Position numbers and translations under genes: made by a program. Positions 9,728-17,762 of a DNA stretch of 34,023 nucleotides are shown piece by piece; the first letter of the stretch is position 1; each line of letters opens with the position of its first letter. Origin of the DNA: Streptomyces sioyaensis (lineage in GTDB: Bacteria; Actinomycetota; Actinomycetes; Streptomycetales; Streptomycetaceae); contig NZ_SDIF01000070.1 in assembly GCF_004122735.1 (NCBI RefSeq), positions 1 through 34,023 of the forward strand. The letters are read 5' to 3'. Under the pieces are notes generated by a model. It ran no database searches. It saw nothing but the letters and a program-made list of their open reading frames with translations, and was not told where the DNA came from.

Positions 9728-9850
9728 ATGCGCCGATTCCTCGGAACTACTCATCGCCCCGACCGGACGACAGTTCTTGAGGACTCCACCTTCCATGCTT
9801 CCTTCGCCCACCCTGAACATCGGGATTCTCGCCCACGTCGACGCGGGTAA
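9728..9850 (+). CDS. putative 40-codon upstream ORF overlapping the ribosomal protection gene
   Basis: AAGGAG at 9716-9721 lies six bases before an ATG at 9728 that opens a 40-codon frame ending with TAA at 9848-9850. It is in a different frame from the GTPase gene and overlaps its first 56 bases, so ribosomes on it would run through the GTPase start at 9795. The peptide starts MRRFLGTTHRPDRTT and uses many A/T-ending codons (ACT, CAT, GTT, CTT, TCT, CCT), unlike neighbouring genes, so it is unlikely to be selected as a stable protein. A short GGAAT-N6-ATTCC hairpin (9725-9740) covers the ATG. It could be a leader peptide that senses ribosome stalling, but this is inference. Confidence 0.4.
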   Translation: MRRFLGTTHRPDRTTVLEDSTFHASFAHPEHRDSRPRRRG

Positions 9851-11762
9851 GACCAGCCTCACCGAGCGGCTGCTGTTCGACACCGGTGCCATCGACCGGC
9901 TCGGCAGCGTCGACGCCGGTGACACCTGTACGGACACCGGCGAGCTGGAGCGCCTGCGCGGCATCACCATCCGCTCGGCCGTCGCCTCCTTCACCGTCGG
10001 CGGGGTCCGGATCAACCTCATCGACACCCCCGGCCATGCCGATTTCATCGCCGAGGTCGAACGCGCCCTGGGGGTCCTCGACGGCGCCGTGCTGCTGCTG
10101 TCCGCGGTGGAGGGCGTCCAGGCCCGCACCCGGGTGCTGATGAAGACACTGCGGCGGCTGGGGCTGCCCACCCTGCTGTTCGTCAACAAGATCGACCGGA
10201 CCGGTGCCCGGGGCGAGGCGCTGCTCGCGGACATCCGCCGGCTGCTGGCACCGGTGCCCGTCCCGATGACCTCCGTGACCGGCCTCGGCACCGCACGGGC
10301 CGGCTCGGTGCCGTACGACCTGGAGGACCCGCGGATCCGTGGGCGGATCGCCGAAACGGTGGCCGAGGCCGACGAGTCGGTCCTGGCGCAGCTGGTCGGG
10401 GCGGCACCCGGAGGGCGCGAGCAGGACGGCGGCCCGGCGCGGGGCAGCGAGCCGCCGCTGACCGCGGACCGGCTCCGCGCGGCGCTGGCCGCCCGGACCG
10501 CCGACGGCTCGCTGCATCCGGTGTACTTCGGCTCCGCGCTCGGCGGCCAGGGCGTCGGGGCGCTCGTCGAGGGAATCGTCCGGCTGATCCCGCCGGCGCC
10601 GGCCGGGACGGGCACCGAGCCGCGGGGCACGGTCTTCGCCGTCCACCAGCCACCGCACGGCGAGCGGACGGCCCATGTCCGGCTCTACGACGGCGCGTTG
10701 CGGCCGCGGCAGCAGATCACGCTGCACCGGACCGGGGCGGACGGGGCGGCCACGTCCGTGACCGGCCGGATCACCTCGCTGGAGGTCATCGGCCGGCCGC
10801 CCGGGGACACCGGGCCGCTCACCGCGGGCAACATCGCGGTGCTCCGCGGGCTGCCGGGCATCCGGACCGGCGACCGGCTCGGCCCGGCCGACGACACCGC
10901 GGCCGGGCCGGCGCTGTTCGGCTCCCCCACCCTCGAAACCCTGGTCCGGGCCTGCCGCCCGGCCCGCGCCGCCGCACTGCGCGGCGCGCTGCTGACCCTC
11001 GCCGACCAGGACCCGCTGCTCCAGGTGCGCCCCGCGCCGGACGGGGCGACCTCGGTGCTGCTGCACGGTGAGGTGCAGAAGGAGATCCTCGCGGCCACCC
11101 TGCACCAGGAGTACGGCATCGAGGCCGAGTTCACGCCGAGCCGGGTGGTGTGCGTGGAGCGGCCGTCCGGGGTCGGCGAGGCGTGCCAGGAGATCGCCCG
11201 ATTCGGCCACACCGGGCCCTGGGCCACGGTCGGGCTCCGGGTGGAGCCGGGCGCCCGCGGCTCGGGGCCGGTCTTCACCTACGAGACCGAACTGGGCGCG
11301 CTGCCGCACGGCTTCCACCAGGCCATCGAGGAGACCGCCCTGGCGACCCTGCAATGCGGGCCGCAGGGGCTGGCGGTGACGGACTGCCGGGTAGTGCTGA
11401 TCCGTTCCGGCTTCATCGGCCCGGTCAGCACCGCCGGGGACTTCCGTACGGTCACCGCCCCGGTGCTGCGACGGGCGCTGGAGCGGGCCGGCACCCGGGT
11501 CTACGAGCCGTACCACGCGTTCGAGGCCGAGGTCCCGCTCACCGCGCTGGCCGCGGTGACCGCCCGGCTCGCGGCACGGGGCGCCGAGATCGCCGAGACC
11601 TCCGGCGGGGTGCACTCCTGGCTGGTCAGCGGCGTTCTCCCGGCCCGTCACGTCCAGGAGATCCAGGGGAGGTTGCCCGGGCTGACGCACGGTGAAGGGG
11701 TGTGGATGTCGTCCCCGTCGGGCGACCGGCCGGTGCGGCAGGGCGGGGGCGGGACCGGGTGA
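9795..11762 (+). CDS. tetracycline-resistance-type ribosomal protection GTPase (OtrA/TetM-like)
   Basis: This 655-residue EF-G-like translational GTPase has motifs G1 AHVDAGKT (13-20), G2 region RGITIR, G3 DTPGH (77-81) and G4 NKID (131-134). The C-terminal part carries GPVSTAGDFR, PARHVQEIQ and the final LTHGEGVW. These match ribosomal protection proteins such as OtrA and TetM rather than EF-G. Known members bind the ribosome and dislodge tetracyclines. Length agrees with OtrA. Whether this one gives resistance or has a housekeeping role is unknown, and no tetracycline biosynthesis genes are in view. The ATG at 9795 is chosen because GAGGA lies 11 bases before it and homologues start just before LNIGILAHVDAGKT; a TTG at 9777 would sit on the binding site. 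A small upstream frame overlaps the start. The FHA gene is convergent. Confidence 0.88.
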   Translation: MLPSPTLNIGILAHVDAGKTSLTERLLFDTGAIDRLGSVDAGDTCTDTGELERLRGITIRSAVASFTVGGVRINLIDTPGHADFIAEVERALGVLDGAVLLLSAVEGVQARTRVLMKTLRRLGLPTLLFVNKIDRTGARGEALLADIRRLLAPVPVPMTSVTGLGTARAGSVPYDLEDPRIRGRIAETVAEADESVLAQLVGAAPGGREQDGGPARGSEPPLTADRLRAALAARTADGSLHPVYFGSALGGQGVGALVEGIVRLIPPAPAGTGTEPRGTVFAVHQPPHGERTAHVRLYDGALRPRQQITLHRTGADGAATSVTGRITSLEVIGRPPGDTGPLTAGNIAVLRGLPGIRTGDRLGPADDTAAGPALFGSPTLETLVRACRPARAAALRGALLTLADQDPLLQVRPAPDGATSVLLHGEVQKEILAATLHQEYGIEAEFTPSRVVCVERPSGVGEACQEIARFGHTGPWATVGLRVEPGARGSGPVFTYETELGALPHGFHQAIEETALATLQCGPQGLAVTDCRVVLIRSGFIGPVSTAGDFRTVTAPVLRRALERAGTRVYEPYHAFEAEVPLTALAAVTARLAARGAEIAETSGGVHSWLVSGVLPARHVQEIQGRLPGLTHGEGVWMSSPSGDRPVRQGGGGTG

Positions 11763-11813
11763 GGTGACGCGGCGGGAGCGGGGCGGGCGCGGCGCCACTC
11801 ACCGCGCATCGGC

Positions 11814-12359
11814 TCACCGCTCCGTCAGGACGTAGTCCACCTGGCCGAACGTGATGTGATCGCCGGGGCCGACCGGCACCTCGCCCACCACGCGCCGGCC
11901 GTTGACGCAGGTCCCGTTGGTGGAGCCGAGATCGCGCAGCACCCAGCCCTTGCCGGCGCTGCGGAGTTCGGCGTGGGCGCGGGAGACCGTGTCGTGGTTG
12001 AGGCGCAGGCCCACACCGGGCGCCCGCCCGATGAGCAGCGGGAGCGGGCCCGGCTCGGGCAGCAGCAGCTTCGGCAGCCGCTCCCTGCGCCAGGCGCGGC
12101 GCACCCGCAGGTGGAACGCCGAGGCCCGGCCCACCATCCGCAGGACGGTGCCCTGGACCTTGCCGCGGTCGGCCAAGTCGACGGTGACCACATCGAGTTC
12201 GGACTGCTGCTGGGCGGTGAGGACGAGTTCCAGTCGCCGCAGAAAGGTGTCCTGGGACAGCCGTCCCTGCGCCGCGCCGTCGCGCAGCAGATCAAGAGCG
12301 CGTTCCCGGTCGGCATCCGACAGGCGCGTCGGGCGCGCAGGGAACTCGAGCGAAGTCAT
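11814..12359 (-). CDS. DUF1707 and FHA domain protein
   Basis: This 181-residue cytosolic protein has an N-terminal DUF1707-like segment (about 10-60; LSDADRERALDLLRDGAAQG, then QDTFLRRLELVLTA), a basic linker rich in Arg (about 75-95), and a C-terminal FHA domain (about 100-178). The FHA domain has intact phosphothreonine-binding signatures: IGR, SRAHAEL and DLGSTNGT followed by VNGRR. FHA domains bind phosphothreonine peptides, so a partner phosphorylated by a Ser/Thr kinase is expected; none is encoded nearby. The ATG at 12359 is preceded by a weak GAGAA. It is divergent from treZ with 189 bases between the starts and convergent with the ribosomal protection gene. No transmembrane segment is seen. 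Confidence 0.88.
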   Translation of the reverse strand: MTSLEFPARPTRLSDADRERALDLLRDGAAQGRLSQDTFLRRLELVLTAQQQSELDVVTVDLADRGKVQGTVLRMVGRASAFHLRVRRAWRRERLPKLLLPEPGPLPLLIGRAPGVGLRLNHDTVSRAHAELRSAGKGWVLRDLGSTNGTCVNGRRVVGEVPVGPGDHITFGQVDYVLTER

Positions 12360-12548
12360 ACCGCGATTCTCGGGCCACCGCGAGCCGCTGTCCAGGCAGT
12401 GTTGCCGCGAGGACGGTGCAGGTGGGCGGGCGGGTCGCCGCGACGGTCCGCGGGATGGCCGAAGTGGGACCCGTGTCGCCGCGCGGGGCTGCCGGGCCGC
12501 GCGCGGGCATGCTTTCTTCGTCGGGACCGCGAACGAAGGAGGACGGCC

Positions 12549-14330
12549 GTGCTGTTCGAGGTGTGGGCACCGAGGGCCGGACAGGTCGCTCTCCAGTGGG
12601 CGGGGGACCGGGCCGGGGAGCCGGCGGTCGTGCTGGAGCGCGACCCCGGCCGTGCGGGGTGGTGGCGCACCGAGGCCCCGGCCCGCGACGGCGACCGGTA
12701 CGCCTTCCGGCTCGACGACGGGCCACCGCTCCCCGATCCGCGGGCCGTCCGGCTGCCGGACGGTCCCGGCGGGCCGGGTGCGGTCGTCGAGCACGACCGG
12801 TTCCGGTGGCGGCACCCCTGGCCCGGCCGCCCACTGCCCGGCGCGGTGCTCTACGAGCTCCACCTGGGCACCTTCACCCCCGAGGGCACCTTCCGCGCCG
12901 CCGCCGAACGGCTGCGCCACCTCGCCGACCTGGGCATCACCCATGTCTCCCTGATGCCGGTCTGCCCCTTCCCCGGCCACCACGGCTGGGGGTACGACGG
13001 GGTCGCGCCCTGGGCGGTGCACGAGCCCTACGGCGGGCCGGACGGGCTCAAGCGGTTCGTGGACGCCGCGCACGGCCACGGGCTGGGGGTGCTGCTCGAT
13101 GTGGTGCACAACCACCTCGGCCCGTCCGGCAACCATCTCCCGGCGTTCGGGCCGTACTTCACCGACACCCACCACACCCCCTGGGGCGCGGCGGTCAATC
13201 TCGACGCCCCCGGTGCGGCCGAGGTGCGCCGGTACTTCCTGGGCAGCGCGCTCTCCTGGCTGCGGGACTTCCGGCTCGACGGACTGCGGCTGGACGCCAT
13301 CCATGCGCTGCACGACGACAGCACCCCGCACTTCCTGGCCGAACTGTCCGCCGCCGTCGACGCGCTGGCCGGGCAGCTGGGGCGTCCGCTGTTCCTGGTC
13401 GCCGAGTCCGATCTCAACGATCCGGGCACCACCGCGCCGCGGGAGCTGGGCGGGCTCGGTCTGCACACCCAGTGGAACGACGACTTCCACCACAGCCTGC
13501 ACACCGCGCTCACCGGCGAATCCCAGGCCTACTACGCCGACTTCGCGCGCGCCCCGCTCGCCGCCCTCGCCAAGACGCTGACCGGTGGCTTCTTCCACGA
13601 CGGGACGTACTCCGGCTTCCGCGGCCGGGTGCACGGCGCGCCCCTCGACCTGCGGGTGACGCCCGCGTACCGCCTGCTGGCCTACGCCCAGACGCACGAT
13701 CAGGTCGGCAATCGCGCGCTCGGCGACCGGCTGGCCGCCGGGCTCTCCCCCGGCCTGCTCGCCTGCGCCGCCACCCTCGTGCTGTGCTCACCGTTCACAC
13801 CGATGCTGTTCATGGGCGAGGAGTGGGGGGCGACCACCCCGTGGCAGTACTTCACCTCGCATCCGGATCCGGAGCTGGCGGAGGCGGTACGGGCCGGGCG
13901 GCGGCGCGAGTTCGGGGCGCACGAATGGGCCGGAGAGGCCGGGGACTGGCCCGATCCGCAGGACCCGGCGACCCGCGACCGCTGCGTCCTGGACTGGTCC
14001 CAGCCGGCCCGGAAGCCGCATTCCGCGCTGCTGGCCTGGCACCGCACACTGCTGGCGCTGCGCCATGAGCTGCCCCCGCTGACCGATCCGGATCCGCGCC
14101 ACACCGCCGTCCGCTTCGACGAACAGGCCCGCTGGCTGCTGCTGCGGCGCGGCCCGCTCCAGGTAGTGGTCAATCTCGCGCGGGACGCCACGGCCGCCGT
14201 CCCCCTCGACGACGCGGCGCGGGGCGGGACCCGGCTCCAGGCCCTGGCCGGCTGGCCCGCGGCCCGGCTCCCCGGGGCGGACGGGGTGCTACGGCTGCCT
14301 CCGGAGTCGGCCGTGGTGCTCGGTCCGTAG
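12549..14330 (+). CDS. treZ: malto-oligosyltrehalose trehalohydrolase TreZ
   Basis: This 593-residue GH13 enzyme cleaves the bond next to the trehalosyl end made by TreY and releases free trehalose. The N-terminal CBM48-like domain begins LFEVWAPRAGQV. The catalytic barrel has YELHLGTFTPEGTF, nucleophile D249 in DGLRLDAIHAL, acid/base E286 in LVAESDLND and D384 in AQTHDQVGNR. MGEEWGATTPWQYFTSH is a TreZ signature. The GTG at 12549 is well supported by AAGGAGG six bases upstream. It is separated from treY by the ribosomal protection and FHA genes, and the strong binding site plus the divergent region suggest its own promoter in 12360-12530. Length is usual for the family. Confidence 0.95.
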   Translation: MLFEVWAPRAGQVALQWAGDRAGEPAVVLERDPGRAGWWRTEAPARDGDRYAFRLDDGPPLPDPRAVRLPDGPGGPGAVVEHDRFRWRHPWPGRPLPGAVLYELHLGTFTPEGTFRAAAERLRHLADLGITHVSLMPVCPFPGHHGWGYDGVAPWAVHEPYGGPDGLKRFVDAAHGHGLGVLLDVVHNHLGPSGNHLPAFGPYFTDTHHTPWGAAVNLDAPGAAEVRRYFLGSALSWLRDFRLDGLRLDAIHALHDDSTPHFLAELSAAVDALAGQLGRPLFLVAESDLNDPGTTAPRELGGLGLHTQWNDDFHHSLHTALTGESQAYYADFARAPLAALAKTLTGGFFHDGTYSGFRGRVHGAPLDLRVTPAYRLLAYAQTHDQVGNRALGDRLAAGLSPGLLACAATLVLCSPFTPMLFMGEEWGATTPWQYFTSHPDPELAEAVRAGRRREFGAHEWAGEAGDWPDPQDPATRDRCVLDWSQPARKPHSALLAWHRTLLALRHELPPLTDPDPRHTAVRFDEQARWLLLRRGPLQVVVNLARDATAAVPLDDAARGGTRLQALAGWPAARLPGADGVLRLPPESAVVLGP

Positions 14331-14535
14331 GGTCTGTCCGATGGGTCGGGGCCGCGCTCGGCTGAAAAGGTGAAGGGCTGTCGGCCTCCCTTGTGCCCGG
14401 CTCCCTCGGATGGGTTACTGGTGCTCCTACCAGGTGGGCCGCCCCTCCCTCCGCTGGTCAGCGGCGGCGGCCGGTCCACGGGTGAGCGGGCCCGGCTTGC
14501 CTGAGCCCGGCGTCGCCCGGCGGAGGGTTCCGCCG

Positions 14536-14563
14536 ACCGGCGCCGACACGGGTGTCGGCCGGT
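14536..14563 (+). promoter_or_regulatory. 5' leader hairpin before the beta-helix protein gene
   Basis: GCCGACA (14542-14548) pairs with TGTCGGC (14553-14559) around a CGGG tetraloop. ACCG (14536-14539) and CGGT (14560-14563) extend the stem across a two-base bulge. It lies about 20 bases before the GAGGAGG ribosome binding site of the gene starting at 14597. It may be a mRNA stability or translation-control element, or an operator. The rest of 14331-14596 shows no gene. Confidence 0.4.
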
Positions 14564-14596
14564 GGGTGGCTCAACCACGTCTCCGAGGAGGACGTC

Positions 14597-15277
14597 TTGC
14601 GAGCCATCCACATCGTGCGATCGCTGCTGGCGGCAGCTGTGCTTCCGCTGGCCTTGGTTTCCGCTCCCGCCGCCCACGCCGCGGTCCCGATGCAGGTGTC
14701 GTGCGGTGAGTCGGCGCTGGCCGACGCGATCGACACGGCCAACGCTGCCGGAGGCGGCAGCCTGACCCTCGCTGCCCTGTGTACGTACACCCTGACCAGC
14801 GCCCACAGTTCGGGCGGAGCCGGACACCCGGCGGGGCTGCCGAACATCACCACCCCGATCTCCATGACCGGCTTTCTCACGCAGATCACCCGGGCCCCGG
14901 GCGCGCCGGCCTTCCGGATCTTCGAGGTGGACGGCCCGTCACAGGTCCCGGGTGCCAACGGCCGGCTCAGCATGACCACGGTGACCGTCAGCGGCGGTGA
15001 CGCGGGCCTCGGCGTGGGAGGGGGCATCGCCAACCTCGGCGGCACGGTGACCCTCACCAGCAGCACGGTCAGCGGCAGCAAGGCGTCCTACGGCGGCGGC
15101 ATCTACACCGACGGTGCCCTGACCCTCACCGGCGGCACCGTCAGCGGGAACACCGCAAGCGTCGCCGGCGGCGGCATCTTCACCAACGCCGGGACGGTAG
15201 CCCTGACCGGCAGCGCCGTCGTCGGCAACACCCCGACCAACTGCGGTGCCCTGCCGCCGGTTTCCCCCGCCTGCTGA
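14597..15277 (+). CDS. small secreted right-handed beta-helix (PMP-type repeat) protein
   Basis: This 226-residue protein starts with a signal peptide (about 1-29: RAIHIVRSLLAAAVLPLAL, then APAAHA as cleavage region). The mature part has short repeats of the form GGGI-x(4-6)-G-x-VTLT-x-STVSGN-x-A (GGGIANLGGTVTLT, GGGIYTDGALTLT, GGGIFTNAGTVALT). This is the pattern of right-handed parallel beta-helix proteins with chlamydial PMP-type repeats. Four cysteines remain in the mature part. The TTG at 14597 is the start because GAGGAGG lies five bases upstream and the signal peptide follows directly; an earlier ATG at 14552 adds residues across the hairpin and binding site. The protein is short for a beta-helix and may be a truncated member or a small surface adhesin. 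No enzymatic residues are recognised. It is convergent with an IPT/TIG gene. Confidence 0.8.
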   Translation: MRAIHIVRSLLAAAVLPLALVSAPAAHAAVPMQVSCGESALADAIDTANAAGGGSLTLAALCTYTLTSAHSSGGAGHPAGLPNITTPISMTGFLTQITRAPGAPAFRIFEVDGPSQVPGANGRLSMTTVTVSGGDAGLGVGGGIANLGGTVTLTSSTVSGSKASYGGGIYTDGALTLTGGTVSGNTASVAGGGIFTNAGTVALTGSAVVGNTPTNCGALPPVSPAC

Positions 15278-15310
15278 CCGCCCGGCCCTGGCACCGACGC
15301 CGAATGTCCC

Positions 15311-15394
15311 ACCTCGGCGGGCTCAGGACGAGTCGCAGACATCGGCGGACTCAGGACGAGTCGCAGACCTCGGCGGACTCAGGACGGGTCGTAG
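15311..15394. repeat. 28-bp tandem repeat x3 over the stop of the IPT/TIG gene
   Basis: Three 28-base units (15311-15338, 15339-15366, 15367-15394) differ at only a few positions. The last overlaps the final codons and TGA stop of the minus-strand gene ending at 15379, so the other two are downstream copies of that gene end. Each unit can fold into a GACTC-AGGAC-GAGTC mini-hairpin, exact in the middle copy and with G-U pairs in the others. Lying between convergent genes, the array may act as a bidirectional terminator. Confidence 0.85.
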
Positions 15395-16641
15395 ACATAC
15401 GGCAGGGCGTTGCTGTTCCCGGCCGGGGTGTGTGCCACGACGTTCACCGTGCCGGGCGCGCCGCCCGGGGAGGTCGCGACGACCTGGGTGTCGGAGACCG
15501 CCGCGAACGAGGCCGGGACGCCCCCGAAGGTCACCGCGTCGGTGTAGGTGAGGTTGCTGCCGCCCAGCACGATCGCGTCGCCCCCGAGATCGGGGCCGTG
15601 GGAGGGGGTGAGGCCGGTCAGGACGGGCGCCGCGAGATACGTGTAGTACGGATTCCCGGTGGCCGCCGTGCTGGTCCCGCCCGGTGTGGTGACGGTGACG
15701 ACGACCGTGCCCGCACCGGCCGGAGCGGTGGCGGTCAGCTGGCTGTCGGAGACCACAAGGACGGCAGTGGCCGGATTCCCCCCGAAGCTCACCGCGGTGG
15801 CCAGGGTCAGATTGCTGCCGAAGACGGCGATGGTGTTGCCGCCGGTGGCCGGGCCGAGGTGCGCGGACAGATCATTGACGGTGGGCGCGGCGACGTAGAA
15901 GTACGGCAGGGGGTTGCTGGTGCCGCCGGCGGTGGTGACCGTGACCGTGGTGGCGGACGGCGGCCCGGCGGGCGCGCTGACGACGATTTGCGTAGCGGTA
16001 TTGCTGAGCACGGTCGCCGGGTTGTTTCCGAATTTCACCGAGATCGCTCCGGAGAGATTGCTGCCGGTGACGGTGACGAGATTTCCGCCCGAGACCGGAC
16101 CCGAACTTGGACTCAGACCACTGATGACCGGAACAGCAGCAGCAACATACGTGTAAACAAGAGCATTACTGGTACCGCCCGCCGTAGTCACCGTCACCGC
16201 GACGGACGACGGCAATCCCGCAGGCGCAACCACCACCACCTGAGAAGCGGTATTACTCAACACGGTCGCCGAGTTGACCCCGAATTTCACCGAGGTCACG
16301 CCGGCAAGATTCGTGCCGGAGAGCGTGACGACAGTGCCGCCCGAGGTGGGGCCCGAAGCGGGACTGAGGGTGGTGAGTACGGGGGCGGCGACGGTGGTGT
16401 AGGTGAAGAGCACGTTCTGGGTGCTGGTCCCGGTCGGTGCCGTGACCGTGACCATGACCGTGCCGGTCCCCGCGGGCGTCCTGGCCGTGATCTGCGTATC
16501 GCTGACGAGGACGAAGTTGGTGGGAGTGGAGCCGAACCTGACCAGCGTGGCCCCGGTGAAGCCGGAGCCGGTGATGGTGACGCCGGTATTGCCGCCAGGA
16601 GGACCTTGGTTGGGACTGACGCCGGTCACTACGGGGGCCAT
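15379..16641 (-). CDS. five-repeat IPT/TIG domain protein
   Basis: This 420-residue protein is built from five tandem IPT/TIG immunoglobulin-like domains of about 84 residues. Each starts with a P-V-(I/L)-x-x-(L/V)-SP-x-x-GP-x-GG pattern, followed by VTGSNL-type and VKFG/FGG-type turns, an SDTQI-type strand and a final TAGGTSN...Y-x-Y. The domain starts are near residues 3, 85, 169, 253 and 336. Such domains act as structural modules in surface and binding proteins. There is no signal peptide, membrane segment or sorting motif, although the composition (Thr/Ser/Gly-rich, no Cys) is like a surface protein. GAAGGAG precedes the ATG at 16641. It follows a three-repeat paralogue on the same strand, separated by a large hairpin. 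Domains 2 and 3 use more A/T-ending codons than the others, suggesting a mosaic origin. Confidence 0.85.
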   Translation of the reverse strand: MAPVVTGVSPNQGPPGGNTGVTITGSGFTGATLVRFGSTPTNFVLVSDTQITARTPAGTGTVMVTVTAPTGTSTQNVLFTYTTVAAPVLTTLSPASGPTSGGTVVTLSGTNLAGVTSVKFGVNSATVLSNTASQVVVVAPAGLPSSVAVTVTTAGGTSNALVYTYVAAAVPVISGLSPSSGPVSGGNLVTVTGSNLSGAISVKFGNNPATVLSNTATQIVVSAPAGPPSATTVTVTTAGGTSNPLPYFYVAAPTVNDLSAHLGPATGGNTIAVFGSNLTLATAVSFGGNPATAVLVVSDSQLTATAPAGAGTVVVTVTTPGGTSTAATGNPYYTYLAAPVLTGLTPSHGPDLGGDAIVLGGSNLTYTDAVTFGGVPASFAAVSDTQVVATSPGGAPGTVNVVAHTPAGNSNALPYVYDPS

Positions 16642-16711
16642 GTGCTCTTCTCCTTCTCGTGCCGCCCGGGGCGGTCGCGCCGTGGCCCGCGGTCGTCGGC
16701 CGGGGCGGAGG

Positions 16712-16755
16712 CGTCGCCGCCCGTCCGCGGCACGCGCTGCGGACGGGCGGCGACG
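16712..16755 (-). terminator. 17-bp perfect hairpin between the two IPT/TIG genes
   Basis: CGTCGCCGCCCGTCCGC at 16712-16728 is exactly complementary to 16739-16755 around a 10-base loop. It begins 37 bases after the stop of the upstream IPT/TIG gene (minus direction) and lies about 70 bases before the start of the next one. No T-run follows. It should terminate or attenuate transcription, or protect the upstream mRNA, giving unequal expression of the pair. Confidence 0.65.
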
Positions 16756-16792
16756 TGGTGGTCGTGCCGTCGGTGCCGGTCGACCGCGACGC

Positions 16793-17584
16793 TCAGGTGA
16801 TGGTGAAGGCCTGGGCGTTGGAGTCTCCGCCGCAGGTGTGGACCGTGATGGTCCCGGCGCCGGTGGCGAGCCCGCCGGGCACGGTGGCGACGAGTTGGCC
16901 GGCGCCCACGGGGTTGAAGACCGCGGTGGCGGTGGCCGCGGCGCTGTCGGTGAACGTGACGGTGTCGACGCCGACGAAACCGGTTCCGTTGACGGTGATC
17001 TGGTCCCCCGCCGTGCCCGACGTGGGCAGTACCGAGGTGATGGCCGGCGCAAGGTAGTAGTCGACCAGCGTGGTGCCCGAGGCGCTGGTGCCGCCGGCGG
17101 TGGTGATGGTCACCGGCTGGGTCGAGACGGTGCCGACCTGGCCAGGGTTGGCCGGCGCGGTGAAGGTGACCTGGCTGGCCTGGGTGGGGGTGACCGCCAC
17201 GTTGCCGACGCTGCCCACCCCGACCTGGGTCCCGGAGAGGAAGTTGGTGCCGAACAGCGTCACCGAGCCGCCCGTGGCGGCCGATACGCAGGTGACGCTC
17301 AGCCCCGTGGTGGTCGGCGTGGCGATGACGAAGAACGGCAGCGCGTTGCTGGTGGCACCGGCACTGCTGGTGACGCTGACGGATACCTGACCGGAGCACG
17401 GCGCCGTACTGGGCACCACGAAGGTGACCAGGGTGGCGGTGACACTTACCGGAGTGACCGCCGCCGCACCGAAGTTCACCCTCGTGGTGGTGGACAGACC
17501 GGTTCCGTTGATCTGGACGGTGTCCCCGGGTTTTCCCTGGTTGGTGGTGGTCGTGGTGTCCACGAGCGAGGTGATGGTTGCCAT
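16793..17584 (-). CDS. three-repeat IPT/TIG domain protein
   Basis: This 263-residue protein has three IPT/TIG-like domains (about 1-88, 89-178 and 179-263). The third is clearest (PAITSVLPTSGTAGDQITV, then NGTGFVGVDTVTFTD). Each ends with a TSSAGATSNALPFF-like or TTAGGTSA-like strand. Three cysteines are present (CSGQ, TCVS, HTCGG). As in the following gene, no signal peptide or membrane anchor is visible, although the sequence resembles bacterial surface IPT/TIG proteins. AAGGAGA lies eight bases before the ATG at 17584, giving a strong start. The upstream region is unusually long and A/T-rich. The partner gene at 15379-16641 is probably transcribed from the same promoter by read-through of the hairpin. 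Function is unknown. Confidence 0.82.
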   Translation of the reverse strand: MATITSLVDTTTTTNQGKPGDTVQINGTGLSTTTRVNFGAAAVTPVSVTATLVTFVVPSTAPCSGQVSVSVTSSAGATSNALPFFVIATPTTTGLSVTCVSAATGGSVTLFGTNFLSGTQVGVGSVGNVAVTPTQASQVTFTAPANPGQVGTVSTQPVTITTAGGTSASGTTLVDYYLAPAITSVLPTSGTAGDQITVNGTGFVGVDTVTFTDSAAATATAVFNPVGAGQLVATVPGGLATGAGTITVHTCGGDSNAQAFTIT

Positions 17585-17762
17585 GATCTTTCTCCTTCGA
17601 ATGTGCCGCTCCGCCGGGGGTGGGCAGAGCAGGCAGTGGCTGGCCCGGTCCGCAACGCAAGGGAGGTCCCCATGGGGCGGGGAGGGAAGGTGAAATCCCC
17701 TTGGGCCGGCACCTGGGGAGGGTCGTCCCGTGTGAATCGACGCGGCGCCGCATACAGGGCGG

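Noticed and set aside
11758..11803. GGTGAG/CTCACC inverted repeat between the ribosomal protection and FHA genes
   Set aside because: The loop is 34 bases and the stem 6 bp, too weak to call a terminator.
11814..13697. A 627-residue frame joining the FHA gene to sequence antisense to treZ
   Set aside because: The extra N-terminal part is antisense to the catalytic core of treZ. The DUF1707-FHA protein starts naturally at 12359.
15311..15394. Regular 28-base repeats as a CRISPR array
   Set aside because: The units are directly adjacent with no spacers, and no cas genes are nearby.
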